Below, piece by piece: positions 1 through 6,868 of a stretch of DNA of 22,380 nucleotides. Numbering within the stretch: position 1 is the first letter of the stretch; every line of letters begins with the position of its first letter. Source of the DNA: CAYYNP01 sp964472545 (GTDB lineage: Bacteria; Planctomycetota; Planctomycetia; Pirellulales; Thermoguttaceae); the NCBI GenBank assembly GCA_964472545.1, contig CAYYNP010000163.1, forward strand, positions 1-22,380. The letters run 5' to 3'. The position numbers were made by a program, and so were the translations under genes. A model generated the notes under the pieces. It did no database searches and was not told the origin of the DNA. It was given only the letters and a program-made list of their open reading frames with translations.

Positions 1-11
1 GCGCTCAGCCA

Positions 12-22
12 CCAGCCACCCC
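12..22. repeat. Remnant of the GGTGGCTGGGG intergenic repeat motif
   Basis: The bases 12-22 are the reverse complement of GGGGTGGCTGG, the terminal motif of the fold-back elements seen at 3644, 3767, 6311, 16309 and 22328. It is followed by a short CCCC-AAGT-GGGG hairpin (19-30). It may be the end of an element continuing outside the window. The rest of 1-235 holds no gene that I can support and no convincing promoter. Confidence 0.35.
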
Positions 23-235
23 AAGTGGGGAAGTTATTCATCGGCCGCCCCTAAGTATAGAGATCCAAGGGAAACCTGACATGGGAGGCGCCGCCGAGGC
101 ATTCGGCCGTCCAACCAAGGGCCCTAGCCGCGGTCGGCCGGGCGAACTATCATGGAGTGGGAAGTCTCTATGTAGGCGGGCCCGCGCGAGCAAGTCCTCT
201 TCGACAGTCGGCCTGCCCCCCAAACGAGTTGTGCC

Positions 236-1621
236 ATGGGTGTCCCTCAAGTCGTCATCGTCGGCCGGCCGAACGTCGGCAAATCGAGCGTGTTCAATTG
301 GCTGGCGGGCCGGCGGCTTGCCATCGTGGACCCCACCGCCGGGGTAACCCGCGACCGGCTGACGCACTTGATCCATCTCGACGAACGTTACGTCGAACTG
401 GTCGACACCGGCGGCATGGGCATCAAGGACTGCGACGACCTGACCGAACACATTGAGGAGCAGATCAGCCTGGCGATCGATTCGGCCGATTTGATCCTCT
501 TTATCGTCGATACCCGCGACGGCCTGTTGCCGCTGGATCAGGAAGTGGCCAAGCGGCTGCGCTACATTAAGACCCCGGTCCTGCTGCTGGCCAACAAGAC
601 CGACCACGAAGGGCTCAATCCCCAGGCCGATGAATTCTACCGGCTGGGCAAGAAGCTGCTGCGGGTGAGTACCAAGCAGAACGTGGGCAAGAACGAGTTG
701 TTGGAGGAAATCACCGAGCGGTTGCCCGAGGTCTCCAAGCGGGACGAGGCGATGGAAGAGCCGGTGATGAAGGTGGCGATCGTGGGCCGCCGCAACGTGG
801 GCAAGAGCACGCTGGTCAATACGCTGGTCTCGGCCGAGCGAATGATCACCAGCGAGGTGCCCGGCACGACCCGCGACAGCGTCGACGTCCGCTTCGAGTT
901 GGACGATCACACCTTCATCGCGATCGACACACCCGGCTTCCGGCGGGCCAAGAGCGTCTCGACCGACGTCGACTTCTACAGCACGCACCGGGCTCAGCGC
1001 AGCATCCGCCGGGCCGACGTGGTGCTGTTGTTTTTCGACGCCAGCCAGCGGATCAGCAAGGTCGACAAGCAGCTCTGCGACTACATCGCCCAGGAGTACA
1101 AGCCCTGTGTCTTTGTGGTCAACAAGTGGGACCTCTACGCCGGCACCATGCCGACGGAGAAATGGGTGACGTATCTTCGCGACACGTTCCGCACGATGTG
1201 GCACGTGCCGATCGCGTTCATCACCGGCCAGACGGGCAAGAACGTCAAGGCATTGTTCAACCACGCGCAGATGTTGTTCAAGCAGTCACGATTGCGCGTC
1301 GGTACGGCGAAGCTGAACAAGCTCGTCCGGGCCGCCTTGCAGCACGCGCCCCCGCCGCTGTATCGCAACCGCCGGCCGAAAATCTACTACGCCACGCAAG
1401 TCGCCGGCCAACCGCCGACGATCGTGCTCTTCTGCAACAACCCTCGAGCGCTCTCCGCCCCGTACAAGCGCTACCTGTTGGGCGTCTTTCGCGACCAACT
1501 GGAGTTCGGCGAGGTGCCCATCAAGCTCTATCTCCGCAAGCGCGAGAGCGGCGACCGGCGGGATGACGTGGACGGGAAGATGGGGGGTGAGGGGGTGGGG
1601 GGTGAGGGGGTGACAGGGTGA
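236..1621 (+). CDS. der: GTPase Der (EngA), tandem-GTPase ribosome assembly factor
   Basis: Der is an essential GTPase that binds the 50S subunit during late ribosome maturation in the cytoplasm. Two complete G domains are visible. Domain 1 has the P-loop GRPNVGKSS (residues 10-18), DTGG (57-60) and NKTD (120-123). Domain 2 has GRRNVGKST (184-192), DTPG (231-234) and NKWD (296-299). The C-terminal KH-like domain follows, roughly residues 350-435, ending in the typical PIKLYLRKR. The length of 461 residues is normal for the family. The ATG at 236 puts the first P-loop ten residues in, as usual; no clear Shine-Dalgarno precedes it. The odd part is the last 20 or so residues, a glycine-rich tail (GGEGVGGEGVTG) encoded by a G-rich tandem repeat that runs through the stop codon; it is probably not part of the conserved fold. 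Family identity is certain; the role is from family knowledge. Confidence 0.97.
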   Translation: MGVPQVVIVGRPNVGKSSVFNWLAGRRLAIVDPTAGVTRDRLTHLIHLDERYVELVDTGGMGIKDCDDLTEHIEEQISLAIDSADLILFIVDTRDGLLPLDQEVAKRLRYIKTPVLLLANKTDHEGLNPQADEFYRLGKKLLRVSTKQNVGKNELLEEITERLPEVSKRDEAMEEPVMKVAIVGRRNVGKSTLVNTLVSAERMITSEVPGTTRDSVDVRFELDDHTFIAIDTPGFRRAKSVSTDVDFYSTHRAQRSIRRADVVLLFFDASQRISKVDKQLCDYIAQEYKPCVFVVNKWDLYAGTMPTEKWVTYLRDTFRTMWHVPIAFITGQTGKNVKALFNHAQMLFKQSRLRVGTAKLNKLVRAALQHAPPPLYRNRRPKIYYATQVAGQPPTIVLFCNNPRALSAPYKRYLLGVFRDQLEFGEVPIKLYLRKRESGDRRDDVDGKMGGEGVGGEGVTG

Positions 1622-1685
1622 CAAGGTGAGAAATGCCGCGCCGCGCGTGTCACCTTGTCACCCCGTCACCTTGTCACCCCGTCAC
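1580..1685. repeat. G-rich/C-rich inverted repeat at the der 3' end (hairpin, possible terminator)
   Basis: A G-rich tract of GGGGGTGA- and GGTGACA-type units (about 1580-1629) is followed after 20 bases by the complementary GTCACCTTGTCACCCC units (1649-1685). The bases 1610-1629 pair with 1650-1669 at 19 of 20 positions, giving a strong stem whose 5' arm includes the der stop codon. The C-rich side repeats the unit about twice, so slipped pairings are possible. There is no run of T after the stem, so calling it an intrinsic terminator is inference; it may simply be an expanded low-complexity repeat. Confidence 0.6.
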
Positions 1686-1698
1686 AGTTCACCACTTC

Positions 1699-1727
1699 TT
1701 GTCGCGCGGGCGTTGCAAGGCTATAAC
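1699..1727 (+). promoter_or_regulatory. Candidate sigma70-type promoter of ald
   Basis: TTGTCG at 1699-1704 and TATAAC at 1722-1727 are separated by 17 bases and would start transcription about 30 bases before the ald ATG. GGAG at 1755-1758 is a suitably placed ribosome binding site. The match is by eye only. Confidence 0.45.
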
Positions 1728-1765
1728 GCGTCTGGTACCACCCCCCAGCACGCCGGAGCAGAGCC

Positions 1766-2875
1766 ATGATCGTCGGAGTTCCCAAAGAGACCAAACTGGA
1801 CGAATACCGCGTAGGGCTGCTGCCGGTGGGTGTCGAGGAATTGACCCGCGCCGGGCATCAGGTGCTGGTTGAAGCCGGCGCCGGCCTGGGCTCCGGACTG
1901 CCCGATCACGAGTACTTGCAGCACGGGGCCGAACTGGTCTCCGGGCCGGAAGAACTCTACGGCCAGGCCGAGATGATCGTCAAGGTCAAGGAACCCCAGC
2001 CGCAGGAACGCTCGCTGTTGCACGACGGGCAGATCGTCTTCACCTACTTCCACTTTGCTGCCGACCGAAAGCTCACCGAAGACGTGATCCGTTGCGGCTG
2101 TATCGCGGTGGCCTACGAGACGCTCAGCGACGCCCGAGGCCGGCTGCCGCTGCTGACGCCGATGAGCGAAGTGGCCGGCCGGATGAGTGTCCAAGAGGGG
2201 GCCAAGTATCTCGAACGGCCACAGATGGGCCGCGGCATCCTCTTGGGCGGCGTGCCGGGCGTCGAGCCGGCCCATATCACGATCCTTGGCGGCGGCGTGG
2301 TCGGGGCCAACGCCGCCAAGGTGGCCGCGGGGTTCGGGGCCCACGTGAGCCTGCTGGACATTGACTTGGACCGGCTGCGATACCTCGACGACGTGATGCC
2401 GCCGAACGTCACCGTGCTCTTTAGCGACCGCCACACCATTCGCCACAGCCTCAGCTACGCCGACCTGGTGATCGGCGCCGTGTTGGTCCCCGGGGCCAAG
2501 GCGCCGCGGCTGGTCGAGCGGGAAGACCTGCGGCTGATGAAACACGGCAGCGTGATTATCGATGTGGCCATCGACCAGGGCGGCTGCATCGCCACCAGCC
2601 GGCCGACCACCCACAGCGATCCCACGTTCATCGTCCGCGACGTGGTCCACTACTGCGTGACCAACATGCCGGGGGCCGTGGGCCGCACGAGCACGTTCGC
2701 GTTGTGCAACGCCACGCTGCCGTGGGCGCTGCGGATTGCAGACGGCGGTCTGCCAGCGGCGGCCGAAGAGCAACCGCCGATCGCTCGGGCGATCAACGTC
2801 TACCGGGGCGAGGTGACCAACCGGGCGGTTGCAGAGACGTTCGATTTGCCGTACAACGGGCAGTTCGAGTGTTAG
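1766..2875 (+). CDS. ald: Alanine dehydrogenase
   Basis: This enzyme catalyses NAD-dependent interconversion of L-alanine with pyruvate and ammonia in the cytosol, for use of alanine as carbon and nitrogen source or for pyruvate reduction when oxygen is short. All the known active-site residues are at the family positions: Arg15 (in EYRVGLLP), Lys75 (in VKVKEP), His96 (in FTYFHFAAD) and Asp270 (in DVAIDQGG). The Rossmann nucleotide-binding glycines GGGVVG are at 175-180. The 369-residue length is standard (about 370). The ATG at 1766 lies 7 bases after GGAG and gives the canonical N terminus MIVGVPKE. It appears to be a single-gene unit: 144 bp and a hairpin separate it from der, and a palindromic element lies between it and purE. 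Related saccharopine and transhydrogenase families share the fold, but the residue match and length point clearly to Ald. Confidence 0.97.
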   Translation: MIVGVPKETKLDEYRVGLLPVGVEELTRAGHQVLVEAGAGLGSGLPDHEYLQHGAELVSGPEELYGQAEMIVKVKEPQPQERSLLHDGQIVFTYFHFAADRKLTEDVIRCGCIAVAYETLSDARGRLPLLTPMSEVAGRMSVQEGAKYLERPQMGRGILLGGVPGVEPAHITILGGGVVGANAAKVAAGFGAHVSLLDIDLDRLRYLDDVMPPNVTVLFSDRHTIRHSLSYADLVIGAVLVPGAKAPRLVEREDLRLMKHGSVIIDVAIDQGGCIATSRPTTHSDPTFIVRDVVHYCVTNMPGAVGRTSTFALCNATLPWALRIADGGLPAAAEEQPPIARAINVYRGEVTNRAVAETFDLPYNGQFEC

Positions 2876-2927
2876 GAATCGCTTGGAGAATCGCCTCGTT
2901 ATGCTCGCGGTCGTTGCGATACGGACC

Positions 2928-3001
2928 GTTTAGCCGTCGCCGGTACGGCGACGTGGACGGCGTGACGCGATGGCACACCGCCGTACCGGCGGCGGCTAAA
3001 C
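2928..3001. repeat. Palindromic intergenic element, family A (copy 1)
   Basis: The arms 2928-2950 and 2979-3001 are complementary at 22 of 23 positions and begin and end with GTTTAGCCG / CGGCTAAAC. A closely related element with perfect arms is at 17605-17675. The two copies share the arm sequence apart from a T/C change and have unrelated loops. It lies in the 200 bp between ald and purE and contains no ORF. It may form a hairpin in RNA or a cruciform in DNA; the function is unknown. Confidence 0.85.
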
Positions 3002-3075
3002 GCCTGATGGGCAACACTGACTGGCAAGTTCTCCGTGCGACGTGCAGTTAGCCGGACCGGTATGGAGAATCAAGA

Positions 3076-3597
3076 ATGCCGAATGCTAATTCGCCCCTGG
3101 TGGGGATCGTGATGGGCAGCGACAGCGACTGGCCGAAGATCAAGTCGGTGGCGGCGGCGCTGGAGTCGTTTGACGTCACACACGAGATCCGAGTGATGAG
3201 CGCCCATCGTACGCCGGAAGTCGTTCGGCAATACGCCACGATGGCCGCGGCACGGGGAATCAAGGTGATCATTGCGGCGGCCGGCGGCGCGGCCCATCTG
3301 GCCGGTGTGGTTGCATCGCACACCACGCTGCCGGTGATCGGCATTCCCGTACAAACCAGCATGCAGGGCGGTCTCGACTCGCTGTTGTCGATCGTGCAGA
3401 TGCCCGGCGACGTGCCGGTGGCCACGGTCGGCGTCGGCTCCGGCGGCGCCCGCAACGCGGGGCTGTTGGCCGTCGAGATCCTCGCGCTGGTCGACGAGTC
3501 GCTCCAAGAGAAGCTCACCTCGTTCAAGCATCAACTCGTCGATAAGGTCAGCGCGAAAGACGCCGCGCTGCAGGAGGTGTTGGAGAAGGAGGGTTAA
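3076..3597 (+). CDS. purE: N5-carboxyaminoimidazole ribonucleotide mutase (class I PurE)
   Basis: PurE moves the carboxyl group of N5-CAIR to form 4-carboxy-AIR, a step of de novo purine synthesis in the cytosol. The phosphate- and substrate-binding signatures are present: GSDSDW (14-19), SAHRTP (42-47, including the catalytic His44), AAGGAAHLAG (68-77) and GLDSLLSIVQMP (99-110). The 173-residue length is close to the 160-175 of bacterial PurE, with a short charged C-terminal helix after residue 145. GGAG at 3064-3067, 8 bases before the ATG, supports this start. The partner ATPase PurK, often adjacent, is not in this window. Class I PurE is expected because the SAHRTP and GLDSLLS motifs are intact; whether the organism uses the PurK route cannot be judged here. 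Confidence 0.97.
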   Translation: MPNANSPLVGIVMGSDSDWPKIKSVAAALESFDVTHEIRVMSAHRTPEVVRQYATMAAARGIKVIIAAAGGAAHLAGVVASHTTLPVIGIPVQTSMQGGLDSLLSIVQMPGDVPVATVGVGSGGARNAGLLAVEILALVDESLQEKLTSFKHQLVDKVSAKDAALQEVLEKEG

Positions 3598-3643
3598 GAT
3601 ACTGCGGCACGTGACGTCGGCAGTGCGGTTGAGCTTGACGATC

Positions 3644-3729
3644 GGGTGGCTGGGGCAAAGCGCAGCGGTGCCCCAGTGACTCAGGAGATGCCCACAGCGC
3701 CGGCCATCTGGGGCACCGCTGCGCTTTGC
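3644..3729. repeat. Fold-back element of the GGTGGCTGGGGC family (copy 1)
   Basis: The bases 3655-3676 and 3708-3729 are a perfect 22-bp inverted repeat (GCAAAGCGCAGCGGTGCCCC core), preceded by GGGTGGCTGGG on the left. The loop is 31 bases. Copy 2 at 6311-6403 has the same arm core, so this is a dispersed intergenic family and not a chance hairpin. It starts 46 bases after the purE stop and abuts the next inverted repeat. Confidence 0.85.
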
Positions 3730-3887
3730 TCCTGGTTCACGAGTTGCCGGCAGTTCGTTAAAGCGGGGTGGCTGGGGNNNNNNNNNNATTGTGGTTTTGC
3801 CCACTGGGCGGGCCTTGGGGGGCTCGGTTGGGTTTTGCCCCAGCCACCCCGCTTTAACGAACTGCCGGCAACTCGTGAACCAGGAGC
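3728..3887. repeat. Perfect 50-bp inverted repeat spanning the assembly gap
   Basis: The arms 3728-3777 and 3838-3887 are reverse complements over all 50 bases. The inner ends carry GGGGTGGCTGGGG / CCCCAGCCACCCC, the terminal motif of the other fold-back elements. The intervening 60 bases include ten N. The right arm ends at the AGGAG (3882-3886) that serves the following gene, so the ribosome binding site lies inside the palindrome and would be base-paired if the hairpin formed in mRNA. Confidence 0.9.
3778..3787. other. Assembly gap (10 N)
   Basis: Ten undetermined bases sit exactly at the inner edge of the left arm of the 50-bp inverted repeat. The true length of the missing sequence is unknown. 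Strong hairpins and repeated elements are a common cause of such breaks. Confidence 0.95.
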
Positions 3888-3895
3888 TTTCCGCC

Positions 3896-6280
3896 ATGAG
3901 TCAATGGAGCGTTTTCGGTAACCGTCACATCAGCCTGCTTCAAACTGCCGTCGTGTGCTGCGGGGCGATTGCGGCGGCGGCGCTCAGTGCCGCCGAGAAT
4001 CAACAGCCCAACCTGATCCAACGGGCACTCGACGGCCCGATGGCCGACGCGCCGGAGATCGTCTTCGCCGCTCGGGCCGTAGGGGGCGACGGCCATTGGT
4101 ACGCCAACTTCGGCCATCGCAGCAACAACTACAACCAGATGCAGTACGGCCGCGACGGCGGCAAGCTCTGCCGCATGAACCTCCGTACCGGCGAGACGAC
4201 CGTCCTGCTCGACGATCCCGGCGGCGGCGTCCGCGATCCGCACCTGCACTACGACGGCACGAAGATCCTCTTCTCGTATCGCCGCAGTGGCAGCCGCTAC
4301 TATCACCTTTATGAAATCAACGTCGACGGCTCCGAACTGCGACAGCTCACCAACGGCGAGTTCGACGACCTCGAGCCGATCTATCTGCCCGACGGCGACT
4401 TGATGTTCTGCTCGTCGCGCTGCAATCGCTGGGTGCAGTGCTGGTTTACGCAGGTGGCGATCCTCTATCGCGCCGACGCCGACGGGAGCAATATCCACCC
4501 TGTATCGAGCAACGTCGAGCAGGACAACACGCCGTGGATGATGCCCGACGGACGGGTGCTCTACATGCGCTGGGAATACGTCGACCGCAGCCGCGTGCGC
4601 TACCATCACCTTTGGACGTCGAACCCGGACGGCACCGGTGTGATGATCTACTTCGGCAACATGCACGGCGGCACCGTGATGCTCGACGCGAAGCCGATCC
4701 CGGGCACGAACCAGGTGGTGTCGATCTTCTCGCCCGGCCACGGCCGCAAGGAGCACGCGGGGCAGATCGCCGTCGTCGACACCGACGCGGGGCCGGACGA
4801 ACGCTCGAAGGTGGCCTACGTCGACCCGTCCGGCGGCCAATACCGCGATCCGTATCCGCTCTCGACCGATCTCTTCCTGGCAGCCGAATCGAACCGGCTG
4901 TGGATGATCGACCGCCAAGGCCACAAGCAAGAGATCCACAAGACGGACGATCCGGCCATGTGGCTGCACGAGCCACGGCCGCTTCGTGCTCGGACCCGCG
5001 AGCCGGTCATCCCCTCGCGCTCGCGGCAGAGGGCCTCGACCGGACGCTTGATCCTCTCGGACGTCGTCCGCGGGCGGAGCATGGACGGGGTACGCCGCGG
5101 GGAGATCAAGAGCCTGCTGGTGCTGGAGACGCTGCCCAAACCGGTCAACTTCAGCGGCACCATGGAGCCGCTGAGCATGGGCGGCACCTTCACCCTGCCA
5201 CGAATCCTCGGTACCGTGCCGGTCGAGCCGGACGGATCGGCCTACATGGAAGTGCCGGCGCTGCGGCCGTTGTTCTTCGTGGCGCTGGACGAGAACGGCA
5301 CGTCGGTCAAGCGGATGCAGAGCTTCGTGAGCGTGATGCCCAACGAGACGACCAGTTGCGTCGGCTGCCACGAGAACCGGACCAAGACCCCACACGTGGG
5401 CACGAACCTGATGGCGTTGGACAAGCCGCCGACGAAGATCACCCCCGTCGCCGACGTGCCCGACGTCTTCGATTTTCCCCGCGATATCCAACCGATCCTA
5501 GATAAGCACTGCACGGAATGTCACGGGTACGAGAAGCGTCCGGCCGCCGACATGCCGCTGGTCGGCGACCACGGGCCGCTGTACTCGCACGCCTACACGG
5601 CGCTGATGTCTCGAGGCTTCATCGCCCATGGCCGCGACGCCGACGGCAACCGGCCGCCGCGGTCGATCGGCAGTTCGGCCAGCCGGCTGATGCAATACGT
5701 CGACGGCTCTCACGAAGACGTGAAGTTGACGGAACTCGAACAGCAGAAGATCCGGCTGTGGATCGACTCCGGCGCACCGTATCCCGGCACGTACGCCTCG
5801 CTGGGCACCGGCATGGTAGGGGGCGCGCGGATCGACGACGAAGTCGTCCAGCGGCGCTGTAAAGCCTGCCACGACGGCCGTGGGCCAGGAGATGGGAAGA
5901 CGCTGCAAACGATCTACAGCCTCAGCCGGCCGGAACGTTCGCCGCTGCTGTTGGCGCCGCTGGCGAAGCAGGCGGGCGGTTGGGGCACGTGCAGCGAGGA
6001 GAGCGCCAAGGGAGATGCCGCCGGGGCGAAACCGCAGGACGTCTTCGCCGACACCGACGACCCCGACTACCGGAAGTTGCTGGCAGACGTTGAGGCGGCC
6101 GCCAAGAACCTCGACCGGATCAAGCGGTTCGACATGCCCGACTTCAAGCCCAACGAGCACTACATCCGCGAGATGAAGCGTTACGGCATCCTTCCGGACG
6201 ACTTCGACGCCCAGACCGATCCGATCGACGTCTACGCGGTCGATGAGGCCTACTGGCGCTCGTTCTGGCATCGACCATAG
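3896..6280 (+). CDS. Secreted HzsA-related beta-propeller/multihaem cytochrome c protein
   Basis: The 794-residue product starts at the ATG at 3896, 9 bases after AGGAG, and not at the in-frame start at 3791 inside the repeat. A signal peptide is evident: a short basic start, then a hydrophobic run ending in AAAALSA near residue 32. Residues about 50-400 show TolB/WD40-like propeller repeats (for example NVDGSELRQLTNGEFDDLEP and LPDGDLMFCSSR). Next comes a segment like the middle domain of hydrazine synthase alpha (PVEPDGSAYMEVP, about 440-485). Three c-type haem sites follow: CVGCH (488-492), CTECH (539-543) and CKACH (655-659). The second lies in a planctomycete-type RDIQPILDKHCTECH context. 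It probably acts outside the cytoplasmic membrane in electron transfer or oxidation of an unknown substrate. Hydrazine synthesis is not implied: the homology is partial and no other anammox gene is here. CDS certain; function open. Confidence 0.8.
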   Translation: MSQWSVFGNRHISLLQTAVVCCGAIAAAALSAAENQQPNLIQRALDGPMADAPEIVFAARAVGGDGHWYANFGHRSNNYNQMQYGRDGGKLCRMNLRTGETTVLLDDPGGGVRDPHLHYDGTKILFSYRRSGSRYYHLYEINVDGSELRQLTNGEFDDLEPIYLPDGDLMFCSSRCNRWVQCWFTQVAILYRADADGSNIHPVSSNVEQDNTPWMMPDGRVLYMRWEYVDRSRVRYHHLWTSNPDGTGVMIYFGNMHGGTVMLDAKPIPGTNQVVSIFSPGHGRKEHAGQIAVVDTDAGPDERSKVAYVDPSGGQYRDPYPLSTDLFLAAESNRLWMIDRQGHKQEIHKTDDPAMWLHEPRPLRARTREPVIPSRSRQRASTGRLILSDVVRGRSMDGVRRGEIKSLLVLETLPKPVNFSGTMEPLSMGGTFTLPRILGTVPVEPDGSAYMEVPALRPLFFVALDENGTSVKRMQSFVSVMPNETTSCVGCHENRTKTPHVGTNLMALDKPPTKITPVADVPDVFDFPRDIQPILDKHCTECHGYEKRPAADMPLVGDHGPLYSHAYTALMSRGFIAHGRDADGNRPPRSIGSSASRLMQYVDGSHEDVKLTELEQQKIRLWIDSGAPYPGTYASLGTGMVGGARIDDEVVQRRCKACHDGRGPGDGKTLQTIYSLSRPERSPLLLAPLAKQAGGWGTCSEESAKGDAAGAKPQDVFADTDDPDYRKLLADVEAAAKNLDRIKRFDMPDFKPNEHYIREMKRYGILPDDFDAQTDPIDVYAVDEAYWRSFWHRP

Positions 6281-6310
6281 CGTGCCGTAACTCCCGGCTC
6301 AGCAGGAGGG

Positions 6311-6403
6311 GTAGCTGGGGCAAAGCGCAGCGGCGCCCCAGGGTATCATCCGACAAAGGTAGCAGCATCAAACCGGGACACCGCTGCGCTTTGCCCCAGC
6401 CAC
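6311..6403. repeat. Fold-back element of the GGTGGCTGGGGC family (copy 2)
   Basis: The arms 6311-6333 and 6381-6403 match at 22 of 23 positions (GCTGGGGCAAAGCGCAGCGG core). The arm core is shared with copy 1 at 3644-3729; the loops differ. It begins 31 bases after the stop codon of the HzsA-related gene, so it may cap or stabilise that transcript's 3' end. Confidence 0.85.
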
Positions 6404-6420
6404 GCAAGCAATCGCCCAAC

Positions 6421-6500
6421 CCGTTCGTAGTGCCCCGATTCATCGGGGCCTTGCGGCGGAATCCCGTAAAAGACCGCATGAATGCGGTCACTACGAACGG
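6421..6500. repeat. Three-way-junction palindromic element
   Basis: The outer arms CCGTTCGTAGTG (6421-6432) and CACTACGAACGG (6489-6500) are perfect complements. Inside are two further hairpins, CCCCGAT-TC-ATCGGGG (6433-6448) and GACCGCAT-GA-ATGCGGTC (6472-6489, overlapping the outer arm by one base). An unpaired stretch of about 23 bases separates them. The whole would fold as an outer stem with two inner stem-loops, in RNA or as extruded DNA. No protein is encoded. I associate such multi-arm repeats with planctomycete intergenic regions, but the function is unknown. Confidence 0.75.
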
Positions 6501-6509
6501 CTCTTGACG

Positions 6510-6552
6510 GGTTCGGCGAACGAGTACCCGGCCACCTGCCGAACCTCTTTTT
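6510..6552 (+). terminator. Candidate intrinsic terminator
   Basis: GGTTCGGC (6510-6517) pairs perfectly with GCCGAACC (6538-6545) and is followed directly by TCTTTTT. The loop is 20 bases, longer than usual. The position after the HzsA-related gene and before the next promoter fits a transcription boundary. Confidence 0.4.
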
Positions 6553-6610
6553 CCACAAGGCTTTACGGCTTCCCATTGCATCAACCTGCCACTTACCGAA
6601 TGTCCGCAGT

Positions 6611-6639
6611 TTGCAGGATCCGCAAGTTTTTGCCATAAT
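6611..6639 (+). promoter_or_regulatory. Candidate extended -10 sigma70-type promoter of the giant exoprotein gene
   Basis: TTGCAG (6611-6616) and CATAAT (6634-6639) are 17 bases apart, with TG one base before the -10 hexamer (extended -10). A start near 6646 leaves a leader of about 220 bases before the ATG at 6869. A seven-codon ORF (ATG 6650 to TGA 6673) with AGGAG just upstream lies at the start of that leader, but I cannot show that it is translated. Nothing else is recognisable in 6674-6868. Confidence 0.5.
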
Positions 6640-6868
6640 AGGAGTTGTGATGTTCGACGGGCCGTTGGCGTGACCATGGCCTGGTGGACGCGGACCGAGC
6701 CTATCCGGAGCCTTTTCCCATCCCGATGCGGTCCCTCCGCCGGTCGCAGGAGTCGGTCGCCGGCCGATTTCTCGCCGCCAACGCGATCGTCACCTTGTGA
6801 TCCTCGTGCGCAGCAGCCGCTCGGGGAAACCGACGTCATTTCCCCCAACCATCCCCAGGGACGTTGTC

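Noticed and set aside
56..61. TATAGA as a -10 box for der
   Set aside because: There is no matching -35 (TTATTC at 16 bases is poor) and the leader would be about 170 bases without other support.
1580..1685. CRISPR-like or VNTR array
   Set aside because: The units are short, contiguous and without spacers, and the two halves are complementary. It is a low-complexity inverted repeat, not CRISPR.
3791..3895. Upstream in-frame start that would lengthen the HzsA-related protein by 35 residues
   Set aside because: The extra residues are encoded by the inverted repeat and its loop. The ATG at 3896 has AGGAG at the right distance and begins a proper signal peptide.
3854..5491. Long antisense reading frame opposite the HzsA-related gene
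   Set aside because: It is the shadow of a GC-rich coding strand: the translation is Arg/Val/His/Asp-rich without motifs, and the sense frame has clear domains. The same holds for the frames opposite dnaE (17713-19434), opposite the giant gene (8036-9835, 11486-13681, 13715-15082) and opposite der (38-1264).
3896..6280. Annotation as genuine hydrazine synthase alpha (anammox)
   Set aside because: Only part of the architecture is shared, and no other anammox gene is present; such related proteins are found in planctomycetes that do not carry out anammox.
6650..6673. Seven-codon ORF with AGGAG after the promoter, a possible leader peptide
   Set aside because: It is too short to judge. There is no run of regulatory codons and no attenuator-like pair of alternative hairpins that I could identify before 6869, so I note it only within the promoter entry.
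6797..6868. GTG start 24 codons upstream for the giant protein
   Set aside because: No ribosome binding site fits it, and the ATG at 6869 with AGGGA upstream leads directly into the basic N terminus seen in related proteins.
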